Source: Ruminococcaceae bacterium UBA1447 | GTDB lineage: Bacteria > Bacillota > Clostridia > Oscillospirales > Acutalibacteraceae | Assembly: GCA_002329225.1 (NCBI GenBank) | Contig: DCTF01000032.1 | Location: 335 to 8,439, forward strand | DNA length: 8,105 bases | Direction of reading: 5' to 3' | Shown here: piece after piece, positions 6,654 to 8,105 of the stretch | Layout of the letters: each line of letters starts with the position of its first letter | How positions within the stretch are numbered: the stretch's first letter is position 1 | Translations under genes and position numbers: made by a program | The notes under the pieces: model-generated | What the model was told of the DNA's origin: nothing | Databases searched by the model: none | Seen by the model: only the letters and a program-made list of their open reading frames with translations

Positions 6654-7687
6654 TTCTTATTCCTCTTTTCGTATAAAATCGGCTCATGAACCGATCTGTT
6701 GTTAAACTCGTCAAGGTCATAGGAGGCGGATTTGCCGGAACTTTGATTTTTCTCTTGCTGTTTTTTTCGGCTTCTGTCTTCTTTTTCCGCATCTTCGGGC
6801 GTCTTGATTCCTTTGGAATGCCAATTTTTAAGTACCTTATCCATGTAGGGGAAGCTGAGGCGGTGACAGTTGTTCGCCATTTGCTCATAAGCAAGAATAA
6901 TCATTTCCACATCGAACTTGAGCCGATTAACCCAATCAACAATGTATTCGGATTGCTTTGCGGTGGGGCGGGGGGTTGAAATACCGGTTCCGCGTGCAAT
7001 TTCCTGCCATAAGCGGGTAATGTTGTCCAAATGGTTTATTTCTTCTTCCGCCTTTTCAATGGTATCAATTTCTTTTTCAAACCAGTTTTGCCCCATTTTA
7101 CCTATATAAGAAAAAGAAATTTTGCCCACGGAAGCGGCATAAGAAAGTATCATCAGGATTACCTCAATGGGTAACCCGTATTGATCGTGCATCATCAACA
7201 ATGTACATTGGCCGTCATAACCGATGGTTCGGCCAAGCTTTACCTGCGCTTCGTTAAAAAGGTATGCTATGTCCGGCGACTCTTTCGCCCGGGCAAGAAT
7301 CTGGGAATGGCTGGGCTTGATTACCGGAAGCTCGGGAGGGGAGGGGCGCCGTGATGGTTCTTTCTCCTTTTCGATAATGCTCGGTTTTTCCTCTTCTTGA
7401 TTTTGCTGATTTTTGTTCTCGGTTATTTTGGACTGCTCTGTCTTTTTGTCATCATTAATTAAAATACCCGTTTCAACCCAATATTGAAGGGCGTCTACCG
7501 CATCTGCGGTTTTTTGCCCGATTGCTTTTGCCATTTCCTCAATGTCAAGCGGTTCGTTGGCATGGCGAAGCACCCAAAGCAGGGCTTTGAGTTGCGCGGC
7601 ACCGGCTAAACGGATGTGCTTATCAACAATTTGTGAAGGAACGGGGAAAATAACACCCCAAGCAGAGGGGTTAATACCATAACTCAT
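6650..7687 (-). CDS. dnaD: DnaD domain replication initiation protein
   Basis: Encodes 345 residues from the start MSYGINPSAW. The N-terminal part (about 1-78) resembles the winged-helix region of DnaD/DnaB-type primosome proteins. A charged, low-complexity linker rich in Glu, Lys, Gln and Pro follows (about 79-122). Two DnaD-type helical domains come next, at about 138-215 and 228-296; the second ends with the family hallmark FPYMDKVLKNWHSKGIKT (279-296). The tail is charged and ends with YDLDEFNNRS, seen in related clostridial proteins. It should act in primosome assembly with the helicase loader encoded by the next gene, which overlaps its stop by four bases. The start at 7687 is chosen because GGGAG lies 7 nt upstream; a GTG at 7726 in the same frame is less likely because it would precede the promoter's expected start point. 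Confidence 0.88.
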   Translation of the reverse strand: MSYGINPSAWGVIFPVPSQIVDKHIRLAGAAQLKALLWVLRHANEPLDIEEMAKAIGQKTADAVDALQYWVETGILINDDKKTEQSKITENKNQQNQEEEKPSIIEKEKEPSRRPSPPELPVIKPSHSQILARAKESPDIAYLFNEAQVKLGRTIGYDGQCTLLMMHDQYGLPIEVILMILSYAASVGKISFSYIGKMGQNWFEKEIDTIEKAEEEINHLDNITRLWQEIARGTGISTPRPTAKQSEYIVDWVNRLKFDVEMIILAYEQMANNCHRLSFPYMDKVLKNWHSKGIKTPEDAEKEDRSRKKQQEKNQSSGKSASYDLDEFNNRSVHEPILYEKRNKK

Positions 7688-7694
7688 ATCTCTA

Positions 7695-7699
7695 CTCCC
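7695..7699 (-). promoter_or_regulatory. Ribosome binding site fixing the start of dnaD
   Basis: GGGAG on the minus strand, 7 nt upstream of the ATG at 7687. It supports this start over the upstream GTG at 7726 and ATG at 7717. Confidence 0.7.
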
Positions 7700-7717
7700 G
7701 ATAATTTTATCGACCAT

Positions 7718-7746
7718 ATTATACACAAGAAGGGGATAAAAATAAA
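7718..7746 (-). promoter_or_regulatory. Candidate promoter of the dnaD-dnaC-tex operon
   Basis: On the minus strand a perfect TATAAT (7723-7718) lies 31 bp before the dnaD start codon, with a weak -35 TTTATT (7746-7741) at 17-bp spacing. The expected start point is near 7711, giving a leader of about 25 nt that holds the ribosome binding site. Confidence 0.55.
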
Positions 7747-7760
7747 ATGTATTTCCCCCG

Positions 7761-7783
7761 AAAAAGCGGCGGAAGCCGTTTTT
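7761..7783. terminator. Terminator-like hairpin between dnaD promoter and rRNA promoters
   Basis: AAAA-GCGGC, loop GGAA, GCCGT-TTTT: a compact stem with A and T runs outside it, so it could terminate in either direction. It may insulate the dnaD operon from the divergent rRNA promoters. No gene that obviously ends here is visible. Confidence 0.5.
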
Positions 7784-7831
7784 CTAACATCGTATTCAAA
7801 TAACGCAACAACTTGTGGATTGAACACCGTT

Positions 7832-7859
7832 TTGACACAAGCAATTTGGGCAATATTAT
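7832..7859 (+). promoter_or_regulatory. rRNA operon promoter P1
   Basis: TTGACA (7832-7837), a perfect -35, and TATTAT (7854-7859), 5 of 6 for the -10, with a 16-bp spacer. It points toward the rRNA leader and lies 121 bp upstream of a second promoter, the tandem arrangement usual for rRNA operons. Confidence 0.65.
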
Positions 7860-7893
7860 TAAATTGTTGTTGCTGCTATTCTTTTTTTGCTTA

Positions 7894-7928
7894 CCTTCAC
7901 GCAACGCCCGGATGCGTTGCAAAGAAGG
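7894..7928 (+). other. Stem-loop in the P1 leader, between the tandem promoters
   Basis: GCAACGC (7901-7907) pairs with GCGTTGC (7914-7920) around a 6-nt loop, and CCTTC (7894-7898) with GAAGG (7924-7928) extends the stem across a small internal loop. It is not followed by a T run on the plus strand, so it is not a standard terminator. It would be present only in transcripts from P1. Confidence 0.45.
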
Positions 7929-7952
7929 GGGTGGTATGGGCAAAAAAAGTAG

Positions 7953-7981
7953 TTGACAATACGGGATGTATTTGGTATTCT
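7953..7981 (+). promoter_or_regulatory. rRNA operon promoter P2
   Basis: A perfect TTGACA (7953-7958), a 17-bp spacer, and TATTCT (7976-7981), 4 of 6 for the -10. A seven-A tract (7942-7948) just upstream fits an UP element. Transcription would start near 7988 and give a leader running off the window end. Confidence 0.75.
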
Positions 7982-7990
7982 ATTCGGGCA

Positions 7991-8017
7991 CCTCAGGCGG
8001 CACTGCGCCGTCGGAGG
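7991..8017 (+). other. GC-rich hairpin at the start of the rRNA leader
   Basis: CCTC (7991-7994) pairs with GAGG (8014-8017), and GGCG (7996-7999) pairs with CGCC (8006-8009). It lies at the predicted 5' end of the P2 transcript, where rRNA leaders often have a structured element. Confidence 0.4.
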
Positions 8018-8082
8018 GGGCAAAAACAGCGTAAAATCAAGGTTTCGGCCTTAGAAAGCGTCTGTTGCGGCCCTGCAAAACG

Positions 8083-8103
8083 CACCTTGAAAATTAAACA
8101 ACG
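8083..8103 (+). promoter_or_regulatory. boxA-like antitermination / rRNA leader element
   Basis: CACCTTGAAAATTAAACA closely resembles the CTTTGAAAA(C/T)T-type element found just before 16S or 23S rRNA in Bacillota, where the Nus antitermination complex binds. Together with the tandem promoters it indicates that an rRNA (or tRNA-rRNA) operon begins just beyond base 8105. No mature rRNA sequence is inside the window. Confidence 0.7.
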
Positions 8104-8105
8104 AT

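Noticed and set aside
7719..7943. Minus-strand open frame of 74 residues upstream of dnaD
   Set aside because: Its sequence has no recognisable domain and it overlaps both the dnaD promoter and the rRNA promoters.
7936..7956. Tiny ORF MGKKSS with a good upstream AAGGGGG sequence
   Set aside because: Six codons only; its stop overlaps the P2 -35 and it lies in an rRNA leader region. It looks coincidental.

Overview
The window looks like a chromosomal segment of a low-to-moderate GC Bacillota, most likely a clostridial relative. The grounds are a DnaD-domain protein next to a DnaC/DnaI-type helicase loader, strong GGAGG-type ribosome binding sites, sigma-A-like promoters, and a ribosomal RNA leader of the clostridial type at the right edge. 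No mobile element, CRISPR array or tRNA is visible. I found no convincing undescribed multi-gene system. The most unusual item is a broken tex gene.

Left part (1-870): the 3' end of a plus-strand gene for a secreted or surface protein built from repeated Y_Y_Y (triple-tyrosine) beta-sandwich domains. Two GC-rich hairpins follow it, and they also lie downstream of the next, convergent gene.

Middle (874-3344): two divergent genes for Gfo/Idh/MocA-family NAD(P)-dependent oxidoreductases, separated by 236 bp that hold a good promoter for each direction. Such pairs usually act on sugars, sugar acids or inositols; the substrate cannot be read from the sequence. The two paralogues differ at the usual catalytic position (His in one, Tyr in the other). 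A strong hairpin terminator at 3369-3398 lies between the second gene and the convergent operon to its right.

Right part (3423-7687, minus strand): an apparent three-gene operon in the order dnaD-like, dnaC/dnaI-like, tex. The first two overlap by four bases and together would load the replicative helicase. The third encodes the transcription accessory protein Tex but carries two inactivating lesions: a 7-bp tandem duplication that shifts the frame near codon 360, and an in-frame TAA at codon 616 where a Glu codon is expected. Removing one 7-bp copy gives exactly 731 codons with all Tex domains present, so the decay looks recent, or one or both lesions could be assembly errors.

Right end (7688-8105): no protein gene. 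It holds the dnaD promoter, a terminator-like hairpin, and then, on the plus strand, two tandem sigma-A promoters followed by a structured leader ending in a boxA-like CACCTTGAAAATTAAACA element. This is the typical arrangement just upstream of an rRNA operon, whose first gene should begin just beyond the window. The replication operon and the rRNA operon are therefore transcribed divergently from this region.
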